In this document: positions 46,643-59,254 of the stretch, piece after piece
Layout of the letters: each line of letters begins with the position of its first letter
How positions within the stretch are numbered: position 1 is the stretch's first letter
Origin: Hydrangea macrophylla
Taxonomy: Eukaryota > Streptophyta > Magnoliopsida > Cornales > Hydrangeaceae
DNA: 64,000 bases
Assembly (NCBI GenBank): GCA_033977485.1
Contig: CM066995.1
Location: forward strand, 48,917,162-48,981,161
Direction: 5' to 3'
Notes under the pieces: model-generated
What the model saw: the letters and a program-made list of their open reading frames with translations, nothing else
Database searches by the model: none
What the model was told of the DNA's origin: nothing
Program-made: the position numbers and the translations under genes

Positions 46643-48514
46643 CGACACAATGAGGTTTGAATCTTCGAAGACATCAAATTTCTAAACTTTTAATTCTATG
46701 GTCGCTTCCATCCCAAAATGCATGCCTCGTATTCAGCAGTATTGTTTGTGGAGTTATAATTGAGCTTGACTGCCAGTGGGGTGTGGTCCCCATTTGGTGA
46801 CACCAGAATCATTCCTACTCCGTAGCCTTTCATGTTGGCCGCCCCATCAAAATACAACTTCTACTGCTCTTCTTTGATCTCCATGATATTTTTGTCCGGG
46901 AATAGAAAATCTCAATTTTCTTTAGAGTTAACAGCGTGTTCTGCAAGATGCTCAGCTATAGTTATCCCTTAACTGATTTTCTTGTTACATACTTGATATC
47001 GAATTCAGATAGTAGAAGTAGCCAACGGGATATACAACCGGTCAGGGCGGGTTTTTTGAGGAGGTATTTTAGAGGACCCATGTGGGATATGAGCATAATT
47101 AGAAAGGCTAGCATGTAGCGCCTTAATCGGCGAGTGCACTAGACTAAGGCCCAATATGTTTTTTTGAGTGTAGAGTAATTGAATTCATACCCAGTCATCC
47201 TCTTGCTAAGGTTATATATGGCTTTTTCAGAGTGGCTCTCTTCTCCTTCTTAGGCTAGCATGCAACCTATGGCATTTTCAGAGACAGATAGGTAAAGAAA
47301 TAAGGGCTTGTGAGGAGTGGGTGGCGAAAGGACAGGTGGATTTTGAAGGTAGGCTTTTATTTTGTCAGAGGCGGTTTGGCATTGGTCATCCCATTGGAAC
47401 TTCTCTCCTTTCCTCAGTAACCGGAATAAGGGATCATATGTAGTCGTGAGCTTTGAGATAAAGCGGTTGATGAATTGGATTCTCCCGAGGAACCCTCTTA
47501 CTTCTTTTTCATTCTGCGGTGGTGCCATTTATAGAATTGCCTTGATTTTTAAGGGATTGACCTCTGTCCCCCTCTACATAATGAGAAAACCTAGGAGTTT
47601 CCCAAAGGTCACACCGAAAGTGCATTTCTTCTGATTCAGCCTCATTTTATACTTGCGCAACCTTTCAAAAACTTCTCCAATGCTACTAAGTGTCCCTCTC
47701 TATCTTTGGATTTTACGATCATGTCTTCTACGTACACTTCTACTTCCTTGTGAATCATATCATGCAACAGAGTGGTGGCAGCTCTTTAGTAAGTTGCTCC
47801 AGCATTCTTGAGTCTGAAAGGCATTGCTCTATAACAATAGGTCCCCCAGGGTGTGGTGAATGTTATCTTTTCCTGATCTTCTGGTGCCATTAAAATTTGG
47901 TTGTACCCTAAGAAGCCATCCATAAATGACAATAGCTCATGGCCCGTGGTGTTATCTACCAGAACGTCGATGTGGGGAAGTGAGAATTCATCCTTTGGAC
48001 TAGCTTTGTTTAGATCACGGAAGTCGACGCACACGCGAACCTTTCCATCTTTCTTAGGGACCGGTACAATGTTGGCAACCCATTATGGATACTCTATAAC
48101 AATGATAAACCCTACCTTGAATTGTTTCTCTACATCTTCTTTGACCTTGAGTGCCCACTCTGGCTTCATGCACCTTAGTTTCTACTTGACAGGTTTAGAA
48201 TTGGGGAGGAGAGGAATATGATGTTGGACAATGTCGAGATCGACCCCAGACATGTCCTCGTAAGACCAATCAAAAACATCTTTGAATTCTTTTAACAAGA
48301 AAATCAAATTTTCTTTTTCTTCTTTATTAAGTGTTGAGCCAATTTGCACAATTTGTGGATTATTTTTTTCACCTAGATTAATCGATAAAGTATCTTCAAT
48401 TATTTCATAAGCAGGTGGTTTTTCAATTAGTTGCTTGAGTTCTTTTGGGAGATCCTTAGAGGGATCTGTGCATTTACAAGTATTAGACAAAAAGGAACCC
48501 TTCATTTCATTCAC
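46643..48514 (-). pseudogene. Element E reverse transcriptase and RNase H
   Basis: From 48514 the minus strand gives a pre-RT segment (KEFKDVFDWSYEDMSGVDLD, VQHHIPLLPNSKPVK). The RT palm follows: VRVCVDFRDLNKASPKD, FMDGFLGYNQILMAPEDQEK, TFTTPWGTYCYRAMPFRLKN. The catalytic YVDD box is YVED here (EVYVEDMIVKS, near 47720). The thumb/connection reads NEKEVRGFLGRIQFINRFIS, and RNase H continues to LNYNSTNNTAEYEACIL near 46750. Many in-frame stops (for example TAA after GATY near 47786, TAG at TGG positions). It joins the RNase H piece at 44990 once the solo LTR is left out. Confidence 0.88.
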
Positions 48515-48676
48515 GGCAGGTGGAATGATTACATCAAATAGTGGTGGGGCTACGGCGGCCGACTTTGGTATAGATTCGATAATTGGAAGTACATACTGCG
48601 GGGGAATAGGGGATAGGGAGACACAGACAGATGACTCTAGAGCCTAGTTGCTCAGACCCTCCTCAGCTGGTATGAT

Positions 48677-49060
48677 CTAATCATCTTGGCTCTTAGCCCT
48701 CTTCCCTTCCTTTTCTTTAGCAAATTCTTCCCACATCATCTCGATAGCTTCAGTGTCTAGACACTTCAACCAGTCTTCCTCTGGGGCTTTCACAATTTCT
48801 TCTGGATAGAACAGATCTTGATAGGGAGGCCTTTCACAGTCAGTAAAGATTTCAAGTCCAGACTGCCTTTTTCTGGTACTCGGATGAATCCAAGGTTTGG
48901 GGAACGCAAAATAGGGGAAGTCATCCCCTTCCTTGATGAACTGCCTATTCAAGGTCTTGTAGTATGGTGGGAGACTCCTTACCCTCTTCTTCCATGGCTT
49001 TTGTTGCTCGAGATCTTCCTCAGTGGGCTTGTACCCCAATCCAAAAGTGCCTTTTTGTCC
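48677..49060 (-). pseudogene. Element E protease-RT linker
   Basis: An open stretch MGYKPTEEDLEQQKPWKKR, then FPYFAFPKPWIHPSTRKRQS and QDLFYPEEIVKAPEEDWLKC. This GxGYKPTxEDL linker is typical between protease and RT in the Tat lineage. No enzymatic motif. The gap 48515-48676 is the rest of the linker with stops. Confidence 0.6.
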
Positions 49061-49254
49061 TTTGATTTAAGGGAACTCGTGGATCCCTTATTTATTCAAC
49101 CCAATCCCATTCTAGGGAAGTAGTTCATTTTACGGACGATATTGACAACTGCGGAGTGGATCTCAGACAACCTATCTTCATCATCGATCATGTGGACCTC
49201 TTCCATGAAGAATCCTCCGATTTCCCCTTCTTCTAGTTCAGGTATTTGGATTTT

Positions 49255-49835
49255 CTAGACGGGAGCGTAACTTGGGAATGCTTCATTTCCCCAACTATTA
49301 CTGAAGATGATTTTCACATTTTTCTCATGGATGTACTTGATCATTTGGTGCATAGTGGATGATACTGCTTTGTTCACATTCAGCCAGGGCCTCCCAATCA
49401 ATAAATTAAATGAGGTAGGTATTTCCATGACTTGGAAGAGTTGAGTGCAAACCAAAGACCCTACTTGGATTTGGAGAGAAATAGTCCCCATCATAGTTCT
49501 CTTAGTGTTATCATAGGCTCTTAATGATTGCACAGATAGAGTGATGTCTAGGATGTTGACCCCCAAGGCAGTGGTAGTTCTTAGAGCACAAACATTTAAG
49601 GTGGAGCCTTTATCAACAAGACAAAATGGCACTTGCTGCCCTTTGCATCCAACAGTGATGTACAAAGCTTTATTATGTGTAGATCCTTCCGCCTATAGAT
49701 CCTCATCGGAGAAGGTAATGATTGGGTCAGGGGTGAGTGTTCCCAAAAAAGCCACCATATCTTCTGGTGCGGTATCAATGGGGATCTCAATTCTAGCTAA
49801 GGCATTTAACACGGCTTGCATATGCTTGTAGGACG
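49255..49835 (-). pseudogene. Element E aspartic protease
   Basis: A retropepsin-like domain: LYITVGCKGQQVPFCLVDKG then STLNVCAL. The catalytic D-T/S-G motif appears as DKGS, with lysine where Tat elements usually have asparagine. Further on, FNLLIGRPWLN is the conserved LLGRPWI flap region. It cleaves Gag-Pol in intact elements. A stop near 49693 (GCATAG context) separates the upstream part. Confidence 0.8.
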
Positions 49836-51700
49836 TCACCATGACATCCCACATTGAGAGGTGCACTTGAGTTTTCTTTAATTACTTTATCAACTCATTG
49901 TCCTCTTCGATGACCTCATCCATTTTTCCCTTTACCTTGTCTTTGACTGGTCCTTTCTCAATGGTTTCCATGATAGGCTGTAGAGGCTGATAATGACAGC
50001 CCGACCTAGTCAGATGATAAATCTCGGCAGGAGAAGGTCCTTCAACAGTCCCATATTCTTTGAACCAATCGCAATCCATTCGCACAAATGGTTTCTCCGA
50101 CTAGTTCCAGATGGAGGCATCACTTTCTTTGTTGGGATCATACCATTTGAGGTCTACCGCCCCTAGATCATGTTTTTCCAAAAAGAACAAATCTTGTTCA
50201 TCATCTAGCTATTACTGCCATTCATCATCCTCCCCTTCGATCAGGTGGATTCCCTCAAACTCCGAGATGTCAATGAGGGGTAAAGGGTGTCGTAAGGGGG
50301 TGATATAGACAACGGGGTTGAAGGATATGGGGTCGGATTTGATGAGATTGATATTTTGGTGGTTTAGCAAGGGATTTTGGGTAACATAGGACTGCTTTGG
50401 TGGTGGCTCAATGATATTCTGGTCAATGAGGTCTTGGATATCATGGAAAAGGCGCATACAATCAATGGTATTGTGGCCAGGGGCTTGGTGGTAGGTGTAA
50501 TGTTTAGACATGTCACAACTTGGTGGTGGCGGGGTATTTTGAGGTTGAAGCAGTTGGAGGTGGCCCTTTTTGAGGAGACAGTCTAAGGCTAAGGACAGGG
50601 AAATCTCCAGCTTTGCGAAACTGCGAGGAAGATTTTTATGGAATGGGCGATTGGATGAGTTTGCTTAGTTGGAGGGTTGGTACGGCTTAGGAGGGTATAC
50701 CATGGGTTGACTGCTAAGGGCATTGACATTGGGAGTGTTGCGGGAGTAATTCGGCCTTTTTAACTGACTCTCGGAGGCTCTTCCTTCTTAATCTTTCCTT
50801 CCCTGATAGCGTCTTCAATTCGAGTCCCCACTTTAAATAGCTCCTCAAAGGTGGATATAAATTGATAGAATAACTTCTCATGGTAGAGTGGTTGCAGATT
50901 TCGGATTAGCATTCTCACTTGTTCCTTCTCAACTGGCCGGTGGGTCATCTGAGCCACTTTATTCCTCCATCCGCTCAAGAAAAAAGTGAAGGACTCATTA
51001 TTATTCTACTGGGTAGTTTCTAAATCCCTTATCGTGACATCCAGCTCTTGATTGTAAGAATAGTGATTGACAAACATCTGAACGATATCTTCCCATGGCC
51101 GAGTTTTGGATGCTTCCAAGGTAAGGAACCATGATAGTGCAGACTGCGATGGTTTATGGGAACAACATTGCAACGTGCTCATGAGTGCAGCCCATTGACT
51201 GGAAAATGCTCAAACATAGCTTCACGTGGCTTTTCAGATTCCCGGTTCCATCAAAGCGATCAATGGCCGGCATCTTGAAGTTTTTTGGCAATTTCATCTT
51301 AATAGGCTCGAAAAGCTCTTCGAGGTCCAACATGTAATCATGAAACCCCTTGCTCTTTCTCAATACACTTTCTAGCTTGTCGAGTTTATCCATTTTCTCC
51401 TGGAGCTTTTTCTTATATGCAGGCGGTGGGACCCCTTGAAACCAATCTTCGTCCCCATTATTCTCATATACAATGACGGGCGGTGGTACAAACCTCGGTG
51501 GTGGGGGTGGCACGAATCCTGGTGGTGGTGGGAACCCAAGCGGGTACTGTGCGTGTTGCTGTTTCAATTCTTCTATGAACTTCAAAACTTGGGCCAGGCT
51601 GTCGGACTGTTGGCTTATAGTTGCTCCCAACTCGGTAACCTTATTTTCCAGCTCTTTTTGGTTCATGCTAAAATAATTTGCCGAGCTGATTCTGACCAAA
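49836..51700 (-). pseudogene. Element E gag
   Basis: From about 51667 the product is MNQKELENKVTELGATISQQ (coiled coil), a proline-rich segment (FPPPPGFVPPPPPRFVPPP), and a second coiled coil around 51390. The capsid core follows (PKNFKMPAIDRFDGTGNLKS, HVKLCLSIFQSMG), then HRPVEKEQVRMLIRNLQPLY after a frameshift. A zinc-knuckle-like HYTYHQAPGHNTIDC with DIQDLIDQNIIEPP lies near 50510-50400. Several frameshifts and stops (for example near 51158 and 50650) make it non-functional. Confidence 0.8.
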
Positions 51701-53145
51701 TGATTATCTGAATTTCTGACCCAAGACGAGGATCCCAGCTGCTGACTTTGGGAATCTATGCTAACCTACAGATTTTGAGAGGACTGTATCAGATTCTGAC
51801 AGTGACAGCTTTGGACAGACAACGACAGTGATGTTAACAAACGTGGACTAACTTATGTACATACTGATTGAAATGGTGCTGCAGACTGAAAGAAAAGGTG
51901 TATGCATATGAGATAAGCATACAGATGCAAGCCCTAATCTACACGATGTTCCTATTTCTAACAGATAGCAGTTAAACAAATAAGGTCCTAGCCATACAGA
52001 GTGTCCTAACCTTACCTTCCAATATGATCACCAGGGGATAACAGTGTTTTCACAATATTTTGAGAAGCTTTGCTAGAGTTTCTGGGGGAAATTGGGCATT
52101 TTTGGGATATCCGGGCGGAGTTTTTAGGAGAAACTAGTTATATCTGGGCGAGTTGGACAAAGTTTTTGGGAGAAACTGGTTATATCTGGGCGAGTTGGAC
52201 AGAGTTTTTGGGAGAAATTGGTTATATTTGGGCGAGTTAGATAGAGTTTCTGGGAGACACTGGTTCTATCTAGGCGATTTGGACAGAGTTTCTGGGAGAA
52301 ATTGGTTATATCTGGGCGAGTTAGACAGATTTTCTGGGAGAAACTGGTCATATCTGGACAAGTTGGACAGAGTTTCTGGGAGAAACTGGTTATATCTTAA
52401 TGAGTTGGACAGAGTTTTTGGGAGAAACTGGTTATATCTGGACGAGTTGGACAGAGTTTCAGGGAGAAACTGGTTATATCTGGTCGAGTTGGACAGAGTT
52501 TCTGGGAGAAACTAGTTATATCTGGGAGAAAACTGGTTTAAATATGATAGTGACCATACTGTCTAGCAAGTTTTCATACTCCTATGTCTTAGGTCTAATA
52601 AACAAGATATGCGATGTATATCTTTTGTGAACATGGAGCAGACATCCTTACCATGGTGCCTAGACAGGTCAACTTAATGTGGTCACATTTGAGTGATTAC
52701 CTAAGGAATCATAAGAAAGAGGTACTGCTGTATGCCACATAAGCGTCTACACCGTGTAGGTAATCCCACCAGGGCATACAGTAGTTATATCACATTATTC
52801 TATCTCGAAAAGATAAATGAACAGTTTTATGAAAGGTTCTACAGGAATCTATATGCACATGCTGGGTTTAGTCAAAGAGGGTCCATTGATAAGAGTTCCA
52901 ATATACTGTCAAGGGGACAGTACGGAAGTCGTTACTCTTTTTGATATACCTTGGAAGGTACAGTATTAACGGTGACTTGTGACCTGGCACAACAAGACCT
53001 AAACAATGTCATCGTTGGGTTTCAGACATAGTCGGAGGGGGAAATGCAGAAGTAAAATGCGGTGAACCATACACAGTAAAAAGATGATTTTAAGGATGCT
53101 TCTTATGAGTCAAACCTCTGTATTAGTTTGTTTTAAAATAAAAAT
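51701..53145 (-). other. Element E leader
   Basis: Untranslated region between primer site and gag. It holds the 42-bp array listed separately; the flanks are colinear with 34074-35860 of the nested relative. Confidence 0.7.
52070..52545 (-). repeat. 42-bp tandem array in the leader
   Basis: About eleven copies of GAGTTTCTGGGAGAAACTGG followed by TTATATCTGGGCGAGTTGGACA (plus-strand view). The unit is 14 codons, so an open frame runs antisense through 52153-52515 with the repeat RVSGRNWLYLGELD. The unit contains the small palindrome TTTCTGGGAGAAA. Confidence 0.92.
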
Positions 53146-53164
53146 TTCCAACAGACTCGCCAGA
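53146..53164 (-). promoter_or_regulatory. Element E primer binding site
   Basis: ATCTGGCGAGTCTGTTGGA on the minus strand, adjoining the LTR end. It differs at two or three positions from the 34055 site (TGGCGACTCTGCTGGAGAC). Confidence 0.7.
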
Positions 53165-56100
53165 TTATGGACACGCAGAATCTGCCTTCCACTTCTTGTT
53201 TATTTGAAATTATTTTTACTGAAAAAGAAAAAGAGAGGTCTGTTGAAAACAGATACAGAGTTGCCACTTGGTTTTTAAGGAACCAAAAAACCTAATTTTG
53301 ACTCACCCAAATGGATAAAGGGCACCGGCACATCATAACCAAAGAACTTAGATCGGGGTTTTGGTACGAGAGAAGAAGGAGCCTTTGCCACGGCTAAAAA
53401 ACCCTCAACTTGCCCCGCCTTTCAACGGGCCTCAATTAGCATCCAATAATCATCTTATACTATGTTTGGTCAGACAAATAATACTTATGATAATATATTA
53501 CATCATATAAGAATTTTGAAATGGAAGATCAAAAGATAAGACATCATTCATAAGATCTAAGCCAAATATCACACAATGCAAAGTGAAAGATCACACGAAT
53601 AAACCTAGGAAAAATCGTCTAATCACATATCAAGTAATTAAGTTTTCCTAGTCTAGAAGGGGGATATGATTTGTTCTTGAAACAAATAATCAAAGAAATA
53701 AAAACATGCTTAGCAAGCTAGAATGATGCATGTTAATTTTTTAGAAAGGAAGATCTCTCAATCCCCGGAACGGACGAAAAAGGATGATTAGATCGAGGGG
53801 AAGCATGGACGTACGATCCAACTCATTCCTTATACTCTTCTTAGATTAGGAGTCACAAAAGCCCCAAATCTTCCATGGATGCAACGTATGATCCTAGAAT
53901 GTGCAAAGGTTGTAGTGTGTTTGTGTACATGGACTTTCTAAAGTGAGTTAGAAGTCTAAAAAATGCATGAATTCATGAAGTAAATCATCATAGGATATGT
54001 ACAAATGTATTATGGACTACTTCCTACGATATGAACTAATTTGGATTGCATGTGAGCATCAAATCAAAGAATGAAAGTAAAAGTATGCTTGCGGTGAATA
54101 GTGGACAGAACAGTGAGTTGATCTTGTAAAAATGGAAAAGTGGGGTTAGAAATGTATTTAGTTCATGATTTTTTATGGAGATCATCCTTATTGTGTGTAG
54201 AACACATATCAAAAAGCCAATCTTCAATAACTATTACAGATTGAGAAAAATCATATAAAAAATAGAGGTTACTCAGAAACAGTGTCTGTTTTGTCGACTG
54301 AAATGTTGAAAAATCTTATAAAATGAAAAAAAAATCTAGTGGCCCATATTATACAGAAAGTTCCATAGGACACTGAAGTTCAGGGGAAAAATAAGTTGGG
54401 ACCACTTCTTTGGGAAAAGTGTTCTGAAAAACAAGTTGAAAGTCAACCTAGCTACTGTGACAGTAAAAATAGAATGTCTGGAAGGAATGTTTAGACTAAA
54501 ATGACACCCTTCCAAGTGTTTTTAGATCAAACCAAAAATCTTGGGTGCTCTCTATGAGTTAGGAAGATTTTCCAAGTGGTCTTGTAATCACGTTTTGAGT
54601 ATTGTGTTCTAGAGAAATCTTTGAACTCAGATTATTCACTGTTTTGAAGATTTTTGGAAAAGAACAAGGTTTATTTCTTGAAATCCAACTATAGGGGTCT
54701 TAGAAGGGTTTTGAAATAGAGGATTTGAAAGCATACTTTTAACATCAAATGGAGATTATGACCTCTTGAAATATAAATATTAAACTCATATCAAGAATCT
54801 CCAAGATTGTTGGAGAGATTTTGTTTTCATTTAAATGTGACTTCAAGAATACATAGGAATGTATTGAAGTCATAATCATCATCTATCAAACATAACTCAC
54901 CTCAAACTTCATGTCATCATTTAGGTGATGATGAACTAGTAAGTAAATAAAGAAAAGTAAGAAAGAAATGAGGTCAAGAAGAGATGAACATAACATATAA
55001 ACAAGCAAGTAAGTAATCAACAAATGATATTCAATGAGATAATGGACTTATAGCTTGGTGCTTCACTCATATATGGTGACTTTAGACATGGAGGTAGCTT
55101 CCTATCTCATAAATGCTCACTAAAATGGTGGTTGGGTGTATTGACTGTGAAGTAAATAGGAGTAATGAAGTAAAAACAAAGTTTAGAACTCACTTTCTTG
55201 TTGAAAATCAAAGAAGGAAGCTTCTTTTTCTCTCTATTCTAACCTTATCTCTACAACTTTCTCTCTAAAACTTTTCTAAGCTTTTATTTTGCACCCCCCA
55301 AATTAGAAGTCAAGGGGGGGTTTATATAGGCCAATTTGGGGGTGATTTTGGGATTTAAAGAGTACTCCTTTTGGTCCCAAAAATCTATGAACAAGAAACT
55401 ACGTCGTTTTGGTTTTTAATTAATCAAAATGGACCCGCAAAATAAATTACAAAAATGGGCTGTTCTGGGGGAGAGTGCCGTGGTAGCACTGGGCCTGTGC
55501 CATGATGGCAGTGGGTCAGTGCCATGGTGGCATTGCTCCTCCAATGCCGGGTAATGCTATTTAGGCCCCCAGAGGTTCCGGTATTTGTAAAAAGGCCCTA
55601 TTTTGTTCGAAATTCACAGCAAATGCATACAAAATCCAAATTGATCTTGTGATATACCATTAGAAATGTAATGGAGTCTACTTTTCATAAAAAAGAAATT
55701 AGTTTGGAGTCAAGTCACTTTGAAAAGTTTTGCGGTATTTGCGATAAAAGCCGATTTGATCGTCTTTTTTACCTTTAGAAATCCATAATAAATTTGTTTT
55801 GAATTCACAAATTATGTGTGATATACCGTTGGAAAGCTATTAACCTCTAGTTTCCATGAAAAATGTTTGAAAAATGACACGGCGCTGCGGTTTCAAAGTC
55901 AACTTTTATGTCAAATCGGTCAAACCTAAGATCTCCAAGAAGTTTTGGGAACTTCTGGGAGCTCCTGCGAGTTGACGTTTTCATCCGATTTTCTTTAAAA
56001 CTCATTTTACTACTTTTCACATGATCTAGAATGATCTTGGAACTTTCTAGAGAATTTGAATGATTTTGGTCAAACTCTGGTCAAACTTGGGTCAAACCGG

Positions 56101-56405
56101 TCAATGGGGACTTTCTGGGAACTTCGGGACTGCCAGGGGTCTCTAGGAGCTGATGATTTCATCTGATTTTGCTTCAAAACTTATTTTTTGTAATTTTTTA
56201 TGACGTAGCATGTTTCTAGAACTTTCGGTCCAAATTCGAGAGTGTTTGGGCTTTCAGGGGCATTTTGGTCATTTGTACCACTTTCTGAGCATTTTGAGAG
56301 ATAGAACTAACTTCTATGAGTCCTCTTAAGTCCTTTTTCGATCATTATGAACTGACAAGCTGTGGGTCTCCTAAATTCGATAGCCGACAAAATGGGGTGT
56401 CTACA
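53165..56405 (-). mobile_element. Element E 5' LTR
   Basis: 3,241 bp; minus strand from TGTAGACACCCCATTTTG to GCGTGTCCATA (a decayed CACA end). The TATA box is near 55322 (TATATAAAC, minus). Paired GTGCCATGGTGGCA-type boxes lie at 55475-55545. It is flanked at 56406 by leader sequence of the Gypsy element F. Confidence 0.88.
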
Positions 56406-56600
56406 GTTAGTCGTCAACCCAAAATAGTTATAGAAACTAATTCGAAACTAAACATAATAGTTATAACTATTATCACATTAATAGCAAAGCAACTATATAA
56501 GAACAACTCCAAAAACGTTAGAGTCAAATCCTATCTCAAGGAATCTTAGGTTCCTATTTAAGAAATGTTGGACGACTTGTGAATGCAACTATTAAACCTA
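56406..56600 (-). other. Leader fragment of Gypsy element F
   Basis: Sequence between F's primer site and the insertion point of element E. No coding frame. The rest of F (gag-pol) is not found left of E and may have been lost with the truncated E 3' LTR. Confidence 0.5.
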
Positions 56601-56613
56601 GGCTCTGATACCA
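56601..56613 (-). promoter_or_regulatory. Element F primer binding site (tRNA-Met)
   Basis: TGGTATCAGAGCC on the minus strand, seven bases after the LTR end. Confidence 0.88.
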
Positions 56614-57469
56614 AAAATCCTGTCACGTCCCGTAGTAGCAAAAATAGAGAAAATAAATTCCTTTTTGGACCCGTAGGCCATGATAGTTGAAAGTCACCAC
56701 ATTGTCCACAACCAAAGTCTAATCATTAGAGTAATAATCAAACGAAGCATTTGATATCTATGTTCAACATATGCAAAGTTCGATACTAACTATTACAAAC
56801 CACGAGTGTTTACAGAAACGAAAATAAAGCATTACGACAACATACACCGATTCAAACATAACTAAAATAGAAGTCTCTTAAACATATACATAAATTAACA
56901 ACGACACAGCTTCCAGGCTTTAGCTTGCGTAGTAGTCAGCACCAGCGTAGTCTCCATCATTGTAGGCCTCACCCTCGTATCCTCTACCCATATATGCATC
57001 TCCTGTATACTCATAACCATGGCCAACTGGATGTCGAATATCCAGCGGCAAAAATACCATCAGCTACGAAAGCCGAGTGAATGCAACACTAACAGAGTAT
57101 GTATAGATAAGCAGCATATAAAGCAACAACATCACTAAAAGGATTATCTCATCGTGCGAATGCATGTATGCACTAACTCAATATAACAACGGACGTCATC
57201 CCAAACAATTCTTACACACAATATAGACTTTTGGGTCTACATTAATCAGACACGTAGTCCCATACCTATAGTCTGTGACACTCGACACAAAGTCCCATGT
57301 CCTATCACATAAATCAGACAGGTAGTCCCATAGCATACAAGCTATCTAATCCTGACACATAATCCTACTGTTTTAGCCAATCCGCCCTGAGATAATACGG
57401 CCAACAGCCCTGATGCAATATGGCACGCAGCCCAAATATAATACGGCACACAGCTCTGACATACTATAG

Positions 57470-57860
57470 CACGTATCTCCATTATACCACATCACTAAGC
57501 AACTACTATCACACACAGCTAATACTATCACACACAGCTCTACTATCACACACAACAAATTCCATCGCACATAGCTTAACTATCACACATAGCTAATTCC
57601 ATCATACACAGCTTTACTATTGCACATAGCTAATTCCATCGCACACAGCTTTACTATCGCACACAGCTAATTCCATTACACACAACTTTACTATCGCACA
57701 CAGCTTTACTATTGCACACAGCTAATTCCATCACACTTAACTTTACACCACAGCACTCAGCTATACTTCAGCACTCAGTAATACATCCGTACACAGCTCT
57801 CCAAGAATGCCACAACACTTAGTAATACTATAGCACACAACAATACATCTGTACACAGCT
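57470..57860. repeat. Short tandem repeats in LTR F
   Basis: About 18 variants of CTATCACACACAGCTAATTC / CATCGCACACAGCTTTA, roughly 20 bp each. Confidence 0.85.
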
Positions 57861-58654
57861 CCACAATACTATGATAGCACGCAGCCCCAATATACCACTA
57901 CTATGCACTCTAGCCCCAGAACGTTACGGCCATCAGCCCGGATATATTAACTTTGACACAAAGTCCTACATCGCACCACCTTCTAAACCCGACACGTAGT
58001 CCAACTCTATCATATGCCAAGCCTGACACAAAGTCTGACTTTATCATATTTCGCCCCGACACATAGTCTTGATCCTATCCCAGCACCCTGGGGATCTCAC
58101 ACCTGATATCGTACGATCTTAGCGACCGAAATCACACGCACTAATAATAAATAGTATCGACCTCTGCAGTCGATAGAAACCACTACTATGCACGTCGGCT
58201 TCTCAATTTGCTTAACAATATTATAATATTGTTTATACAATGGGTTCCACTATTTAATGCATTAGATCCATATTCCACGTGTGTAATATTCCAATACAGC
58301 TTTCCAACATCAATATATGATAATAAAAAGGTTAACAGTTCAACACGTATAAAACAACTAAACATTTAACATTTTGTCAGGTTCGATCGATTGAAGTAAG
58401 TTCGATCGATTGAGGTAAAGCTGGGTTCGATCGATTGAGAACGGGCTGTGTTCGATCGCTCGAACGCTGTTTGATCGATTTAACGCAGTATTATTCTAGA
58501 GTTGAATTGGACCATTCACACACGTTCGGGGTCCATCCAATCTTGCCAAAACACATATATACGAACTTATCTATGCTACTAATTGAGTATAGACACTCAC
58601 TGTGAAGTCTGGCGACGCCGGCGAGCTCGGGGTGGGCGCGGGTTCCTCAGGGGT

Positions 58655-58905
58655 GATCTCCTCTCTCTCTCTTTCTCCTTCTCTGCTCTTTTTCTTCCTC
58701 TCTGTCTCCTCTTTCTAATGCTCCTCCTCTTCTTCTTCTCCTTTCTTCTCTTTCTTTGAGAGTGTGTGTGTTTGTGTATGTAATATATATAACTGGGTGT
58801 GTATGCGTGTGTATATATATATAAGTGTGTATATATATGAGTGTGTATATATATAAGTGTGTGTATATATATGCTCTCTCGCTCTCTAAACTCTCTCAAG
58901 ATTCA
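58655..58905. repeat. CT / GT / AT microsatellite in LTR F
   Basis: A CT-rich tract followed by TGTGTGTATATATATA units. A 100-codon minus-strand frame here is low complexity (IYTH, RKRR) and not a gene. Confidence 0.88.
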
Positions 58906-59254
58906 GTAACCCTCACACATACACAAACATAACATATATATAGGGATAGAAAAGGGTAGGTGACAGAACACATATAGTGATAAAACAAAGTTCGATCAAT
59001 CGAAGGGAGTTCGATTGATTGAGAGTAGGTCGGTCAAGGTTTGATCGATTGAGAAAAGGTCGATCGCTTGAGAATGGGGACACGTCATGAATTCAAGTTG
59101 ACACAGCTTCGATCAATCGAATAAAACAAAGTTCGATCGATCAAAAGTGGTTCGATCGCTTGAACTTGAAATTACAGGAAATGTAAAGATAAGCATTGAA
59201 TCTTATTTATATTAAAAGGGTATAAAAGTACAAATGAAAATACTGGGTATTACA

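Larger units (their letters stand above)
21684..56405 (-). mobile_element. Tat/Ogre-like Ty3/Gypsy retrotransposon E, nested and decayed
   Basis: Read on the minus strand the order is 5' LTR (56405-53165), primer site, tandem-repeat leader, gag, protease, RT, RNase H, integrase, a long 3' region with two antisense genes, polypurine tract, and a truncated 3' LTR (22130-21684). Features pointing to the Tat lineage are the 3.2-kb LTRs, a primer site of the TGGCGACTCTGCTGG type (tRNA-Arg type in Ogre), and antisense PMD-type genes between integrase and 3' LTR. Three later insertions interrupt it: 24859-26320, 30836-44525 and 44996-46637. Without them it is about 17.9 kb. All reading frames carry stops, so it is inactive. 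Confidence 0.85.
56621..59254 (-). mobile_element. 5' LTR of Tekay-like Gypsy element F
   Basis: 2,634 bp; minus strand from TGTAATACCCAGTATTTTC to CTACGGGACGTGACA. The TGTAATACCC start and GGGACGTGACA end before a tRNA-Met primer site are typical of the Tekay/Del chromovirus LTRs of plants. It contains TTCGATCGATTGA clusters at 58380-58495 and 58988-59165 that bracket a microsatellite-rich promoter region, and a short-unit repeat at 57470-57860. Confidence 0.8.

Noticed and set aside
29806..51700. Treating gag, protease, RT and integrase as working genes
   Set aside because: Each has multiple stops, frameshifts or inserted elements; called as pseudogenes.
58597..58899. 100-codon basic frame (RKRR, IYTH repeats)
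   Set aside because: Low-complexity microsatellite in LTR F.
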